From positions 1 to 64,000 of the forward strand of contig CAWFYS010000002.1 of assembly GCA_963820075.1 (NCBI GenBank): a stretch of DNA of 64,000 nt, written 5' to 3'. This DNA is from Kumtagia sp963820075 (GTDB lineage: Bacteria > Pseudomonadota > Alphaproteobacteria > Rhizobiales > Rhizobiaceae). Below are positions 52,389 through 61,194 of the stretch, in pieces; position 1 is the first letter of the stretch; every line of letters begins with the position of its first letter. Made by a program: the position numbers and the translations under genes. Under the pieces are notes generated by a model that saw only the letters and a list, made by a program, of their open reading frames with translations, was not told where the DNA came from and did no database searches.

Positions 52389-54238
52389 GCTACCGCTCCG
52401 CCCGCCGTCCGTTTCGCTTGCTTCGCAGGCGCCTTTTGCCTGGTGTCATCGAGCAGGCCGAGGCCTTTCGTAGTTTGCACGCGATGGAACCGCGAATAGA
52501 CGCCATGCGGCTCGGCAAGCAGATGCTGGTGGCTGCCTTCCTCGACGACGCGTCCGCTCTCCATGACGACGATCTTGTCGGCGCTCACCACGGTCGACAG
52601 CCGGTGCGCGATCACAATGACGGTGCGGCCGCTCATCACCGTCGCCAGCGCGTCCTGAACGCGGGCCTCCGATTCGGTGTCGAGCGCCGAGGTGGCCTCG
52701 TCGAGCAGCAGGATTGGAGCATTGCGCAGGATGGCACGGGCAATCGACACGCGCTGCCGCTGGCCGCCGGACAGCGTTACGCCATTCTCGCCGACCAGCG
52801 TGTCATAGCCTTGCGGCTGTTCCCGGATGAACTCAGCGGCGGCGGCGAGCTGCGCGGCCCGCCGGACCTCCTCGTCCGTCGCGTTCTCCCGGCCGTAGCG
52901 GATATTGTCGCCGATCGTGCCTTCGAAAAGGTAGGGCTGCTGCGAAACGAAAGCGATCGCTTCGCGCAGCGACTGCTTCGTCACCTTGGCGATGTTCTGG
53001 CCATCGATTTCGATCGCGCCGCCCTCGACGTCGTAGAAACGTTCGAGAAGAGCCGTCAGCGTCGACTTGCCGGCCCCCGAAGCGCCGACGATGGCCGTCG
53101 TCTTGCCCGCCTCGGCGATGAAGCTCACGCCGTGAAGCACGGGCAAATCGTCGCTGTAGCCGAAACGCACATCCTCGAAGCGAACTTGGCCCTCCGATAC
53201 CTGGAGGGGCCTGGCGTTGGCCACGTCGCGCTGGCGCGGTTTCAGGTCGAGGATTTCGTAGATCATGCGGGCGTTGACCAGGGCACGCTCCAGATTGACC
53301 TGAACGCGGGCCAGCCGGCGCGCCGGATCGTAGGCCAAAAGAAGGGCCGAGATGAAGGAGAACACCGCGCCCGGCAGTTGCTGATGATAGGCCGTGCGAT
53401 ATCCGGCATAGCCGACAACCAACGCGACGGTCGCGCCGGCAAGTATTTCGGCGATCGGCGTGAGGCGCTCGGACACGCGCGCGATCTTGTTGTTGCGCCA
53501 CTCCGCGTCCTTGATAAGCGCGGCGATCTTTCGGGAAAGCTGCTCTTCCATGGTGAAGGCCTTCACCACGGCGATGCCCTGCGTCGCCTCCTGCATGGCG
53601 CCGATCAGGCGCGAATTGACCTCCACGGAGTCGCGGGTGATGCGCCGCATGCGCCGCATCAGCCTGTTTACCGTGTAGACGAGGGGCGGCCCGATCAGGA
53701 AGGCCAAAATCGACAGCATCGGGTCCTGCATGACCATCACGACGATCAGGGCCAGCAGTGTCACCACGTCGCCCGCCACCGCTTTCAGCGTGGTGCCGAG
53801 CAGTTCGCGAATTCCGGCGACATTCTGGTTGATCTGAGCCGCCAGATGCCCGGACCGCATGGATGTGTGGAAATCGACGCCGAGCCGCATCAGATGGTCG
53901 AACAGGCGCTGCTGGTAGCGCGCGACAAGGTTATTGCCGACCTTGGCGAGGATGACGGCCTGGCCGTAGCTGGCGAAGCCGCGCACCGCAAAGGCGCCGA
54001 AGATGAGCGCGCAGATCAGGACGATCAGTTCGCTGCGCTGGCGGTAGAATATCTCGTCGATGACGTCGCGCATGATCCATGCGCCGAATGCGGTCGTCAC
54101 GGCGATGGCCAGCAGGCATACGGTGGCGGCCGCATAGCTCCAGACATATTCGCGGCCGTTCTCGGCGAGAATGCGCCGAATGACGGCAATCACCTCGCCT
54201 GGGTCGGCCCGCCGTTTCTCATCGCTCTTGGCTGTCAA
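52385..54238 (-). CDS. MsbA-type ABC exporter
   Basis: The 617-residue half-transporter has six transmembrane helices (about 30-330) and an ATPase domain with Walker A GASGAGKST, signature LSGGQRQRV and Walker B ILLLDEATSALD, matching the MsbA/lipid-exporter group. In rhizobia such a gene sits in this context (glk-ABC-dapB-gpmA). Lipid A or other lipid export is plausible but not proven. The start is TTG at 54238, overlapping the stop of a small upstream frame (TTTGAC), which suggests translational coupling. A GTG 13 codons later is an alternative. Confidence 0.88.
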   Translation of the reverse strand: MTAKSDEKRRADPGEVIAVIRRILAENGREYVWSYAAATVCLLAIAVTTAFGAWIMRDVIDEIFYRQRSELIVLICALIFGAFAVRGFASYGQAVILAKVGNNLVARYQQRLFDHLMRLGVDFHTSMRSGHLAAQINQNVAGIRELLGTTLKAVAGDVVTLLALIVVMVMQDPMLSILAFLIGPPLVYTVNRLMRRMRRITRDSVEVNSRLIGAMQEATQGIAVVKAFTMEEQLSRKIAALIKDAEWRNNKIARVSERLTPIAEILAGATVALVVGYAGYRTAYHQQLPGAVFSFISALLLAYDPARRLARVQVNLERALVNARMIYEILDLKPRQRDVANARPLQVSEGQVRFEDVRFGYSDDLPVLHGVSFIAEAGKTTAIVGASGAGKSTLTALLERFYDVEGGAIEIDGQNIAKVTKQSLREAIAFVSQQPYLFEGTIGDNIRYGRENATDEEVRRAAQLAAAAEFIREQPQGYDTLVGENGVTLSGGQRQRVSIARAILRNAPILLLDEATSALDTESEARVQDALATVMSGRTVIVIAHRLSTVVSADKIVVMESGRVVEEGSHQHLLAEPHGVYSRFHRVQTTKGLGLLDDTRQKAPAKQAKRTAGGAVA

Positions 54239-54345
54239 ATCGGGTCGGTCCGCATTGCTTCCGCCGGCGCGCCATGATGCCGGCCCGGCTCCTCATAGCG
54301 GGATCGCACCGCCTTGCCTATGGTCTCGCCGCGAACATAGCTCAT
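54235..54345 (-). CDS. Possible 36-residue leader peptide upstream of the MsbA-type gene
   Basis: The ATG at 54345 begins a 36-codon frame (MSYVRGETIGKAVRSRYEEP, GRHHGAPAEAMRTDPI) whose TGA overlaps the TTG start of the ABC exporter. The gap between glk and this exporter has no other candidate. No clear ribosome-binding site is visible, and conservation cannot be assessed here. It might serve to couple translation of the exporter, or be fortuitous. Confidence 0.3.
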   Translation of the reverse strand: MSYVRGETIGKAVRSRYEEPGRHHGAPAEAMRTDPI

Positions 54346-54367
54346 TGTGGCAAATCGCGTCGTCCTC

Positions 54368-55381
54368 TCACAAGCGCCAGCGCCGGCCGCGCGTTTCGAC
54401 GCCGAACAGATGCGGCGCGCGGGCATAGGCAGCGAGGCCCGCCAGCGCCGCGAGCGGATGGGTAATGACATAGACCGGCATCGCCCGCATCATATCCGAA
54501 TGCGGCGCCTTGTCCTCGAACGCGGCCCGGAACCGCTGTTCGCGCAGCGCCGGCACGATCTTCTGAGCGATTCCGCCGGTCAGGAAGACGCCGCCCTGGC
54601 TCTTGAACACCAGTGCAAGATCGCCGGCCGTGCGGGCGAGGCAGGTGACGAACAACGCCAGGGCCTCTTCGGCGACGGGGTCGGTGCTGTCCAGCGCGGC
54701 CGCGGTGATCTCCGCCGGCGTCGTGAAGCGCGGCGTCCTGCCGTCAGCCTTCGCAACTGCCCGGTAGGCGTTGACCAGCCCGCGCCCGCACAGGATCTGT
54801 TCGCCGGAAATCCGCCCCTCGATCGGCTCCAGATGCGGAAAAATCTCGCGGTCGCGATCCGTGCGCGGGCCTATGTCCATATGGCCGCCTTCACCGGGCA
54901 CGGGGATCCAGAGACCGCGCGAGCGAACCAGCCCGGCGACACCAAGACCGGTTCCGGGCCCGAGCACGACGCATGCGGCGTCAGCCTCGGGCGCGCCGCC
55001 GCCGATCTTTTCCATATGCTCCTCGTCCAGCGCCACAACGGCCAGCGCCTGCGCCTCGAAATCGTTGAGGACGACGATATCGGAGAGGCCGAGACTGTCG
55101 AACATGCCCTTCGGCCGCACCACCCACGGGCAGTTGGTCAAAGCTATCGCATCGCCGTCAACCGGTCCGGCGACGGCGATCACCGCTGATTTCGGACGGA
55201 TGGCGCCACGCTCCAATATGGCGCGTATGGCCTCGTCAATCGTCGCGAATTCGGCTGTCCGCACGATCCGGGGCTCGCCGGCCTCGGCTGTGGCGGACTC
55301 CACAATGGCGAAGCGCGCATTCGTGCCGCCGACATCGCCGATCAGAATCGGAAACTGCAAACTCTCCTCCCCGTCACCCAT
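54368..55381 (-). CDS. glk: Glucokinase
   Basis: The 337-residue ROK-unrelated bacterial glucokinase (PF02685) phosphorylates glucose with ATP. It has the phosphate-1 motif LIGDVGGTNARFAIV, the catalytic-region LNDFEAQA, GPGTGLGVAGLVRS, PGEGGHMDIGPRT and the C-terminal GGIAQKIVPAL. The ATG at 55381 is used; aaaagggg precedes it. Seven codons later a TTG sits directly after ggggaggag and could be the real start. A longer frame upstream is only the translated repeat copy E. Same run as mgsA and the ABC exporter. Confidence 0.93.
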   Translation of the reverse strand: MGDGEESLQFPILIGDVGGTNARFAIVESATAEAGEPRIVRTAEFATIDEAIRAILERGAIRPKSAVIAVAGPVDGDAIALTNCPWVVRPKGMFDSLGLSDIVVLNDFEAQALAVVALDEEHMEKIGGGAPEADAACVVLGPGTGLGVAGLVRSRGLWIPVPGEGGHMDIGPRTDRDREIFPHLEPIEGRISGEQILCGRGLVNAYRAVAKADGRTPRFTTPAEITAAALDSTDPVAEEALALFVTCLARTAGDLALVFKSQGGVFLTGGIAQKIVPALREQRFRAAFEDKAPHSDMMRAMPVYVITHPLAALAGLAAYARAPHLFGVETRGRRWRL

Positions 55382-55401
55382 GCGAATCGCCCCTTTTCCC
55401 C

Positions 55402-55507
55402 CTAAGCAGACTTGCGTGGCTTCGCCCACGCTTCGCCTGCTTCGCCTCTTGTTTTGTCGCAGGTTTCTGTCGGAAAACCGTGGCACACTTTTCCGGAACC
55501 TGCTTAG
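55402..55507 (+). repeat. 106-bp palindromic element, copy E
   Basis: A full-length copy between mgsA and glk with ctaagcag and ctgcttag ends, intact stem 1 (gcgtgg-cttcgc-ccacgc) and stem 2 (GCAGGTT, CGGAAAA, TTTTCCG, AACCTGC). Its right end supplies the TAA stop of mgsA, and its left end lies 20 bp before the glk start. It would therefore be part of any shared mgsA-glk transcript. Confidence 0.92.
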
Positions 55508-55899
55508 TCGCGGCTTACATTATTCTCAAGTTCGCCGAGAAATATCTCGGCGGTCGCCCGGTTCAGCGCCATCGGAATGTCATAGACGATGGCGAGCCGC
55601 ATCAGGGCCTTCACGTCGACGTCATGCGGCATCGGCGTCAGCGGATCGACGAAGAAAATCAATGCGTCGACCTTGCCCTCGGCGATCAATGCACCGATTT
55701 GCTGGTCGCCGCCCAGCGGGCCGCTCTTCAGGCGCGTGATTCGCAGGCCGGGACAGGCCTCGAGAATGCGTCCGCCGGTCGTGCCGGTGGCAACGATGTC
55801 ACAGCTTTCGAGATAGCCGGCATGAGCGCGCGCAAAGGCGACGAGATCGCCTTTCTTCTCGTCATGCGCAATCAGTGCCAGGCGCAGCCGCGATGTCAT
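55504..55899 (-). CDS. mgsA: Methylglyoxal synthase
   Basis: The 131-residue enzyme converts dihydroxyacetone phosphate to methylglyoxal and phosphate. Visible are ALIAHDEKKGDLVAFARAHA, the phosphate-binding VATGTTGGRI, the KSGPLGGDQQIGALIAEGKV loop and catalytic Asp in FFVDPLTPMPHDVDVKALMR. The C-terminus NRATAEIFLGELENNVSRD differs from the usual ISSPL ending and stops at a TAA formed by repeat copy E, so the end may have been altered by the repeat. First gene of the run mgsA-glk-ABC-dapB-gpmA. Confidence 0.92.
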   Translation of the reverse strand: MTSRLRLALIAHDEKKGDLVAFARAHAGYLESCDIVATGTTGGRILEACPGLRITRLKSGPLGGDQQIGALIAEGKVDALIFFVDPLTPMPHDVDVKALMRLAIVYDIPMALNRATAEIFLGELENNVSRD

Positions 55900-56002
55900 G
55901 ATATTTCGGGAGCCAGTTCCTAAACCGATTGAACGCTCATAGACGGGAAATCCGTTCGGGAAAAGCCGTCCGCCCTGACGATCAGGGCCGACGCATCGAA
56001 AA

Positions 56003-57094
56003 CTATTGGCCGGGGCGGGGACGCGGCAGCGGAATGCCCATTTCCGGAGTTGCAGTATAGGCGCTGATGGCAGCCGCGCCGGGCGTCAGCACGGGATTGG
56101 CGGTCCGGGCCGGCGCCGCCGTGGCGGCACCTGCCGCCCCGGCTCGCGCCAGGGCAACCGCATCGACGCCAGGGCCGACCGTCACGGCCGCCTCGGAGAC
56201 GGGATCGGGTGCATTGAGAACCGCTCGGCATTCCTTGGGCAGGCTCGCCATGGTCATCAGGTCGCGCGCTTTCGGCGCGTCCGGATTCTTGTTCGGCCGC
56301 CACGGTTCCTCGGTGAACCACCAGGCGAGCGACTTGTCGCAGCCCTCGCCCGGCACGGTCGCCTCCTGGCGTTTGCAGCCGGTGGAGCCGGCCTGACAGC
56401 CGATGCGGACGTGGAAATGATAATCATGGCCCCAGAACGGCCGGATCTTCCGCAGCCATGACCGGTCGCCCTTGACGGTGTCGCAGAGCTTTTTCTTGAT
56501 TCCCGGATGAACGAGGATGCGCTCGACCTCCGGATAGCTCGCCGCGCGTTTCAAAAGCCGTTCATGCGCCTTTGTCCACAGCCTGTTGTCAACCGTCAGT
56601 CCGCCCTTCCTGATCATCGAGGTCGCCGAAACGGTCTCGCGCTCCTGGACGGTCATGCGGCGGCCGGGCATCGGTGTCAGCCAGATGTCGGCGTCGAGGC
56701 CGATCTGGTGCGAGGCATGACCCGTCAGCATCGGTCCGCCGCGCGGCTGCGATATATCGCCGATGAGCAGGCCCGGCCAGCCGTCGGCGGCTGCGGCGCG
56801 CGACAGCTTCTCGACAAGCTTGATCATGACCGGATGGCCCCAGCGCCGGTTGCGCGACAGCCGCATGGCCTGCCAGGTCGGGCCGTCGGTGGCGATGGCG
56901 ACGCCGCCGGAAAAACAGCCCTTCGAGTAGAAGCCATAGGATCTGGCCGCGATGGCCGCCGGCAGTTTGTGGCTTCCAAACAGGTTCTTGGCGAGATCCG
57001 CCGACCGCGCCGGCACGGTCGCAGGAGCAATGGCCGCCAATGCCGCGGCAAGGACGATGGCGGCGCGCGCCGCCCGCACGAAATGGAGCATCAT
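56003..57094 (-). CDS. mepA: Penicillin-insensitive murein endopeptidase
   Basis: The 363-residue protein has a signal peptide (about 1-32), and the MepA LAS-metallopeptidase domain (about 40-290) with GPMLTGHASHQIGLDADIWL (zinc His and Asp), WTKAHERLLKRAASYPEVER and the last zinc His region GHDYHFHVRIGC. It cleaves D-Ala-mDAP cross-links in peptidoglycan. The C-terminal 70 residues are Ala/Pro-rich and probably disordered. It stands downstream of the SDR gene on the same strand with a 105-bp gap. Confidence 0.92.
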   Translation of the reverse strand: MMLHFVRAARAAIVLAAALAAIAPATVPARSADLAKNLFGSHKLPAAIAARSYGFYSKGCFSGGVAIATDGPTWQAMRLSRNRRWGHPVMIKLVEKLSRAAAADGWPGLLIGDISQPRGGPMLTGHASHQIGLDADIWLTPMPGRRMTVQERETVSATSMIRKGGLTVDNRLWTKAHERLLKRAASYPEVERILVHPGIKKKLCDTVKGDRSWLRKIRPFWGHDYHFHVRIGCQAGSTGCKRQEATVPGEGCDKSLAWWFTEEPWRPNKNPDAPKARDLMTMASLPKECRAVLNAPDPVSEAAVTVGPGVDAVALARAGAAGAATAAPARTANPVLTPGAAAISAYTATPEMGIPLPRPRPGQ

Positions 57095-57199
57095 AGACCT
57101 TCCCTCGGGGTCCGCCCGGCCGCCAGCCTGACGCCTGGCTGGTTAAGGCAAGGTGAAGGAGGAGCATGGCAAAAATGAGCGCGCGTCCCGATTCGCCGG

Positions 57200-58108
57200 T
57201 CAGTTACTTCGCAACGGCCGGCGGCCGTCGGTTCTCTCGCCCGGCCAGCTTCCGTCCGCCCACATGGCGTCGAAGGCCGTGCCGTAGTCAGGGTAGCGGA
57301 AGGCATAACCGGCCCGCCGAAGCAAGGTGTTGGAAACACGTTTGTTTTCGCCATAGAAGGAGCGCGCCATGGCGGTCAGTTCGGCCGTCTCGAAGGGCAG
57401 TTCGGGCGGCGGCTCGACGCCCATCCGCATAGCCGCGTAGGTCACGACATCCTGCGGCGGCGCGGGAAGATCGTCGGTGACATTGAAGACGCCGCCGAGA
57501 CCGCGCTGCGCCAGATGCCAAAGCGCGCCGGCGATATCGGCGACATGGATACGATTGAAGACCTGATCCTTCTTGATCAGACGCTTCGCCGTGCCGTCGC
57601 GCAGATTGACGAAGGCGTTGCGCCCCGGCCCGTAAATGCCGGAGAGCCGAAGAATGGCAACGGGAATGCCGCCCTCGGCGCCGAGTGCCAGCCAGGCCCG
57701 CTCCGCTTCCAGCCGCCGCCGCGAGCGGGCCGAGGCCGGCCGGCATTCCGCCGTCTCGTCGATCCAGGCACCCCGATGGTCGCCATAAACTCCAACGGTC
57801 GACAGATAGCCGATCCAGGAAAGGCGGGGCATCCGCTTGCGGATGGTTTCGGACAATGCGGCCAGAACCGGGTCGCCCCGGTCATCCGGCGCGATCGACA
57901 CGACGAGATGGGTAACGCCGGACAGTTCCTCGACGATGGGCGATGGATCCGTGCCGGCGTCGAAAACGAACGGCAGGATGCCCGCGCTTTCAAGCTCGGC
58001 GAATTTGCCTTCGGCGCGCGTCGTGCCGCCTATGGGAATAGAAGCATCGGGCGTTGCCGCCGCGAAGGCTTTTCCGGAGTAGCCGGCGCCGAAGATGAAA
58101 ACTCTCAC
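57200..58108 (-). CDS. NAD(P)-dependent SDR/epimerase-like protein (YeeZ type)
   Basis: The 302-residue Rossmann protein begins MRVFIFGAGYSGKAFA with the dinucleotide loop and has the extended-SDR-like pattern SWIGYLSTVGVYGDHRGAWI, where the YLSTVGVYG stretch replaces the typical active site, and RLSGIYGPGRNAF. This subgroup (E. coli YeeZ-like) is often annotated as epimerase without known substrate. It lies 101 bp downstream of queG and may be co-transcribed with it. Confidence 0.8.
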   Translation of the reverse strand: MRVFIFGAGYSGKAFAAATPDASIPIGGTTRAEGKFAELESAGILPFVFDAGTDPSPIVEELSGVTHLVVSIAPDDRGDPVLAALSETIRKRMPRLSWIGYLSTVGVYGDHRGAWIDETAECRPASARSRRRLEAERAWLALGAEGGIPVAILRLSGIYGPGRNAFVNLRDGTAKRLIKKDQVFNRIHVADIAGALWHLAQRGLGGVFNVTDDLPAPPQDVVTYAAMRMGVEPPPELPFETAELTAMARSFYGENKRVSNTLLRRAGYAFRYPDYGTAFDAMWADGSWPGERTDGRRPLRSN

Positions 58109-58209
58109 GCTTTTGGACTCCTTTGCGCCCGGATCGCCGACAGGTACGACGTTCGCCGATAGACTATCGACGCCATGCGAATCTCAAGGGATTGCCGCAC
58201 CTTGCGCTC

Positions 58210-59378
58210 CTATTGACCGATTGCGGCGTGAAATTCGGTGGCGATAACGGGATCCAGGGCGCTCCGGGCGGCGATCAGGTCCCTGAAAGGTTCGGGCGCG
58301 AGCAATCGGCCGAGCGCCCAGACGGCCGCGCCGCGCACCAGCGGCGAAGCATCGTCGAGCAGCGCCCCACAGCGACCGGCCAGGGACGGGTCGCCCGAAT
58401 TGCCGGCCGCGATGAGCACGTTTCGCATGAACCGGTCGCGGCCGATGCGCTTGACCGGCGAGCCGGAGAACAGGCCGCGAAAGCCGGCATCGTCCAGCCC
58501 CAGCAGGTCGGCCAGCCGGGGCTCGCGCAGATCCGTCGCGCGCCCTCAGTTTCAGCTTCGGACGCTGCCCGCGCGAATTTGTTCCAGGGACAGGCTGCGA
58601 GGCAGTCGTCGCAGCCATAGATGCGGTTGCCGATCGCCTCGCGGAATTCATGCGGGATAGGCAGCCTGCTCTCGATGGTGAGGTAGGAAATGCAGCGGCG
58701 GGCGTCGAGCCGGTAGGGAGCGGGAAAGGCGTCGGTCGGGCAGGCATCGAGGCAGGCGCGGCAGGATCCGCAATGGTCGGTCTCGGCTGCGTCGGGTGCC
58801 AGGTCGGCGGTGGTGAAGATCGAACCGAGGAAAAGCCAGGACCCGTGCTCGCGGCTGACCAGATTGGTATGCTTGCCCTGCCAGCCGATGCCGGCGGCCT
58901 GGGCGAGCGGCTTTTCCATGACCGGAGCGGTATCGACAAAGACCTTGACGTCGCAGCCTTCCTTCGCCGCGAGCTTGCCGGCGACGCCCTTGAGCTTGCC
59001 CTTGATGATGTCGTGGTAGTCGCGGTTCTGCGCATAGACCGAGATCGCGGCGCGGTCCTTGCGATTGAGCACCGCCAGCGGGTCATGCGCCGGGCCGTAG
59101 TTCATGGCCACAACTATGATCGACCGCACTTCCGGCCAAAGCGTCCTGGGATCGCCGCGCCGGGCAAGCGTCTGCTCGATCCAGTTCATCGTGCCATGGA
59201 AACCCTGGGCGACGAAGTCGGACAGCCTTGCCGCCGCGAGCGGCGTGGCGTCGGGCGAGGTCACGGCAACCTGGTCGAAGCCGGCGGCCTTCGCCTCCCG
59301 CTCGATGAAGCGGCGCAGCGCGGCAGCCGCGGCGCTGCCTACCCGCCTTGCCGAATCGTCAGAAATCGAGGTCCGCAT
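58210..59378 (-). pseudogene. queG: Epoxyqueuosine reductase with two frameshifts
   Basis: QueG carries out the last step of queuosine synthesis in tRNA, reducing epoxyqueuosine with a cobalamin cofactor and two 4Fe-4S clusters. The first 275 codons are normal: FDQVAVTSPDATPLAAARLS, GWQGKHTNLVSREHGSWLFL, and the clusters in HCGSCRACLDACPTDAFPAP and GCDDCLAACPWNKFARA. Then near 58553 and 58534 single extra bases (gaagctGaaactg and gacgGatctg) move the reading through two frames. The expected C-terminal HEAT-like end (DLREPRLADLLGLDDAGFRG, FMRNVLIAAGNSGDPSLAGR) continues in the third frame to a stop at 58210. As sequenced the protein would end with a wrong tail of about 90 residues. Overlaps the GST gene by 20 bp. 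Confidence 0.85.
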
Positions 59379-60051
59379 AGTGGGAGACCGGCGACAGGCC
59401 GCGCACCCGGTCGGAAAGCAGCGGCCGGAAGGACGGGCGCGATTTCATCCTCACATACCATTCGCGGGCCGCGCCCTGCTCGCGCCAGTCCACCTCGCCA
59501 AGATAGTCGAGGGTGGAAATGGCGGCAGCGGCGGCAAGGTCGGCATAGGTGATACGCGCACCGGCCAGCCAGTGGCGCGTGCCGGCCATCCAGTTGACGT
59601 ATTTCAGATGCTGCCGGATGTTGGCGCGCGCCGCGCGGATCGCCGCAGAATCGGGCGAGCCGCCGCCCTGCGCGTCCGGCATCATCGGCTTGAGGACGCG
59701 CTCGCGCACCAGGTGCCGGGTCACCTCGCTGTCCATCTTGGTCAGGAACCAGTCGACGAGGCGGCGAATCTCCGCCCGCTGCATGGGGTCCTCGGCAAAC
59801 AGCCGGCGCTCGCGCTTCAGAACGCCGCGCGTCTCGTCGATATATTCGCTGATCACCTGGGCGCCGACGATCGGCACGTCGCCTTCCGCCAGCAGCACGG
59901 GCAGCGTGCCGGCCGGATTGAGCGACAGGAACTCCTTGCGCCTGCTCCACGGCTTCTCCTCGATAAGAGCCAGTTCCTCGCCATATTCGCCGAAGGCGAG
60001 GCGGACGAACCGGCACGATGCGAGCATGGGATGATGAAAAAGCGTCAGCAT
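59359..60051 (-). CDS. Glutathione S-transferase family protein
   Basis: The 230-residue protein has an N-terminal thioredoxin-like domain (about 1-78; MLTLFHHPMLASCRFVRLAF with the active-site Ser, NPAGTLPVLLAEGDVPIVGA with the cis-Pro) and an all-helical C-terminal domain (about 90-225). It probably conjugates or reduces with glutathione; the substrate is unknown. The ATG at 60051 opens the thioredoxin fold directly. It is the first gene of a run GST-queG-SDR-mepA on the minus strand. Confidence 0.85.
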   Translation of the reverse strand: MLTLFHHPMLASCRFVRLAFGEYGEELALIEEKPWSRRKEFLSLNPAGTLPVLLAEGDVPIVGAQVISEYIDETRGVLKRERRLFAEDPMQRAEIRRLVDWFLTKMDSEVTRHLVRERVLKPMMPDAQGGGSPDSAAIRAARANIRQHLKYVNWMAGTRHWLAGARITYADLAAAAAISTLDYLGEVDWREQGAAREWYVRMKSRPSFRPLLSDRVRGLSPVSHYADLDF

Positions 60052-60175
60052 GGTCCTGCTAGTATTCAACACACTGGCGGAATGAGGCCCGCGCGGCTAG
60101 AAGCGCAGACGGCCACCGTCAACAGGCCGTTAAGGCGCAAGACCTATAGGAGGGTTCCCGCCCCGTGACAAGAAA

Positions 60176-60212
60176 GGCGAGACCGCTTGAGTCTTCCGGT
60201 TCAGCGGTCGCC
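60176..60212. repeat. Hairpin upstream of uppP
   Basis: ggcgagaccgct and agcggtcgcc can pair (ten pairs with a 2-nt bulge) across a 15-nt loop within the 283-bp region between the divergent GST and uppP genes. It could attenuate or stabilise transcripts, or be incidental. Confidence 0.3.
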
Positions 60213-60334
60213 TGACACATCCTTCCGTGTTTGCGGTGCCGATGCGTCCAAGGGCGCGGCTTCCCGAAGCTCGCGCCCTCCGCCGCGCCGAGGCGAATTC
60301 TCCAACGGTTTAAAGCACTTACCGAAAGCTCTCC

Positions 60335-61141
60335 ATGGAAAACCAGACGATCGTCGAAGCCTTGCTGCTTGGCCTGCTCGAAGGGCTGACCGAATTCATC
60401 CCGGTTTCGTCGACCGGGCACATTCTGCTTGCCGGCCACTTTCTCGGCTTCCAGTCGACCGGAAAGGCCTTCGAGGTGCTGATCCAGCTCGGGGCGATTC
60501 TGGCGATATTGTCGGTCTATTCGGCCCGGCTGCTGAAAATCGCTTCCGATCTTCCGAGCGACCCGCGCAGCCGGCAATTCGTTGCCGGCATCCTGATTGC
60601 CTTCCTGCCGGCCGCCGTGATCGGCGTGTTGGCGCATGGCTTCATCAAGTCGGTGCTGTTCGAGACGCCGAAGCTGATCTGCATCATGCTTATTCTCGGC
60701 GGACTGGTGCTGTTCGCCGTCGACCGCATGAATCTGAAGCCGCGCTATCGCGACGTGATGGATTTCCCGCTCTCGCTCTGCCTGAAGATCGGCCTGTTTC
60801 AGTGCCTGGCCATGATTCCGGGGACATCGCGATCCGGCGCGACGATTGTCGGATCGCTGCTGATGGGGACCGACAAGCGCTCGGCGGCGGAGTTTTCCTT
60901 CTTCCTCGCCATGCCGACCATGACGGGCGCCTTCGCCTACGATCTCATGAAGAACCGTGACATTCTGTCGGCGGCCGACCTGCCGATCATCGCGACCGGA
61001 TTCATCGCCGCCTTCGTGATGGCGGTGATCGTCGTGCGCTACCTGCTGGGCTATGTGTCACGCCACGGCTTTGCGCTGTTCGCCTGGTGGCGGCTGATCG
61101 TCGGCACGCTGGGGCTGGCGGCGCTTTATGCTTTCGGGTGA
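60335..61141 (+). CDS. uppP: Undecaprenyl-diphosphatase
   Basis: The 268-residue membrane enzyme recycles undecaprenyl pyrophosphate to the monophosphate needed for peptidoglycan and other envelope polymers. Conserved motifs are LEGLTEFIPVSSTGH near the N-terminus (with the catalytic Glu) and PGTSRSGATI (with the phosphate-binding Arg), plus about eight helices. It overproduces bacitracin resistance in other bacteria. Convergent with the M24 peptidase gene, with 53 bp between stops. Confidence 0.95.
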   Translation: MENQTIVEALLLGLLEGLTEFIPVSSTGHILLAGHFLGFQSTGKAFEVLIQLGAILAILSVYSARLLKIASDLPSDPRSRQFVAGILIAFLPAAVIGVLAHGFIKSVLFETPKLICIMLILGGLVLFAVDRMNLKPRYRDVMDFPLSLCLKIGLFQCLAMIPGTSRSGATIVGSLLMGTDKRSAAEFSFFLAMPTMTGAFAYDLMKNRDILSAADLPIIATGFIAAFVMAVIVVRYLLGYVSRHGFALFAWWRLIVGTLGLAALYAFG

Positions 61142-61194
61142 GGTGGGCATCGGCCCCGCTGCTTGCCGGGCTTTCCGCCCCTCGCCCAATCTCC

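Noticed and set aside
55382..55486. An upstream extension of glucokinase
   Set aside because: The extension is translated repeat copy E. The true start lies at 55381 or slightly downstream.
60120..60334. Riboswitch in the uppP leader
   Set aside because: A bulged hairpin exists, but no conserved riboswitch core is recognisable.
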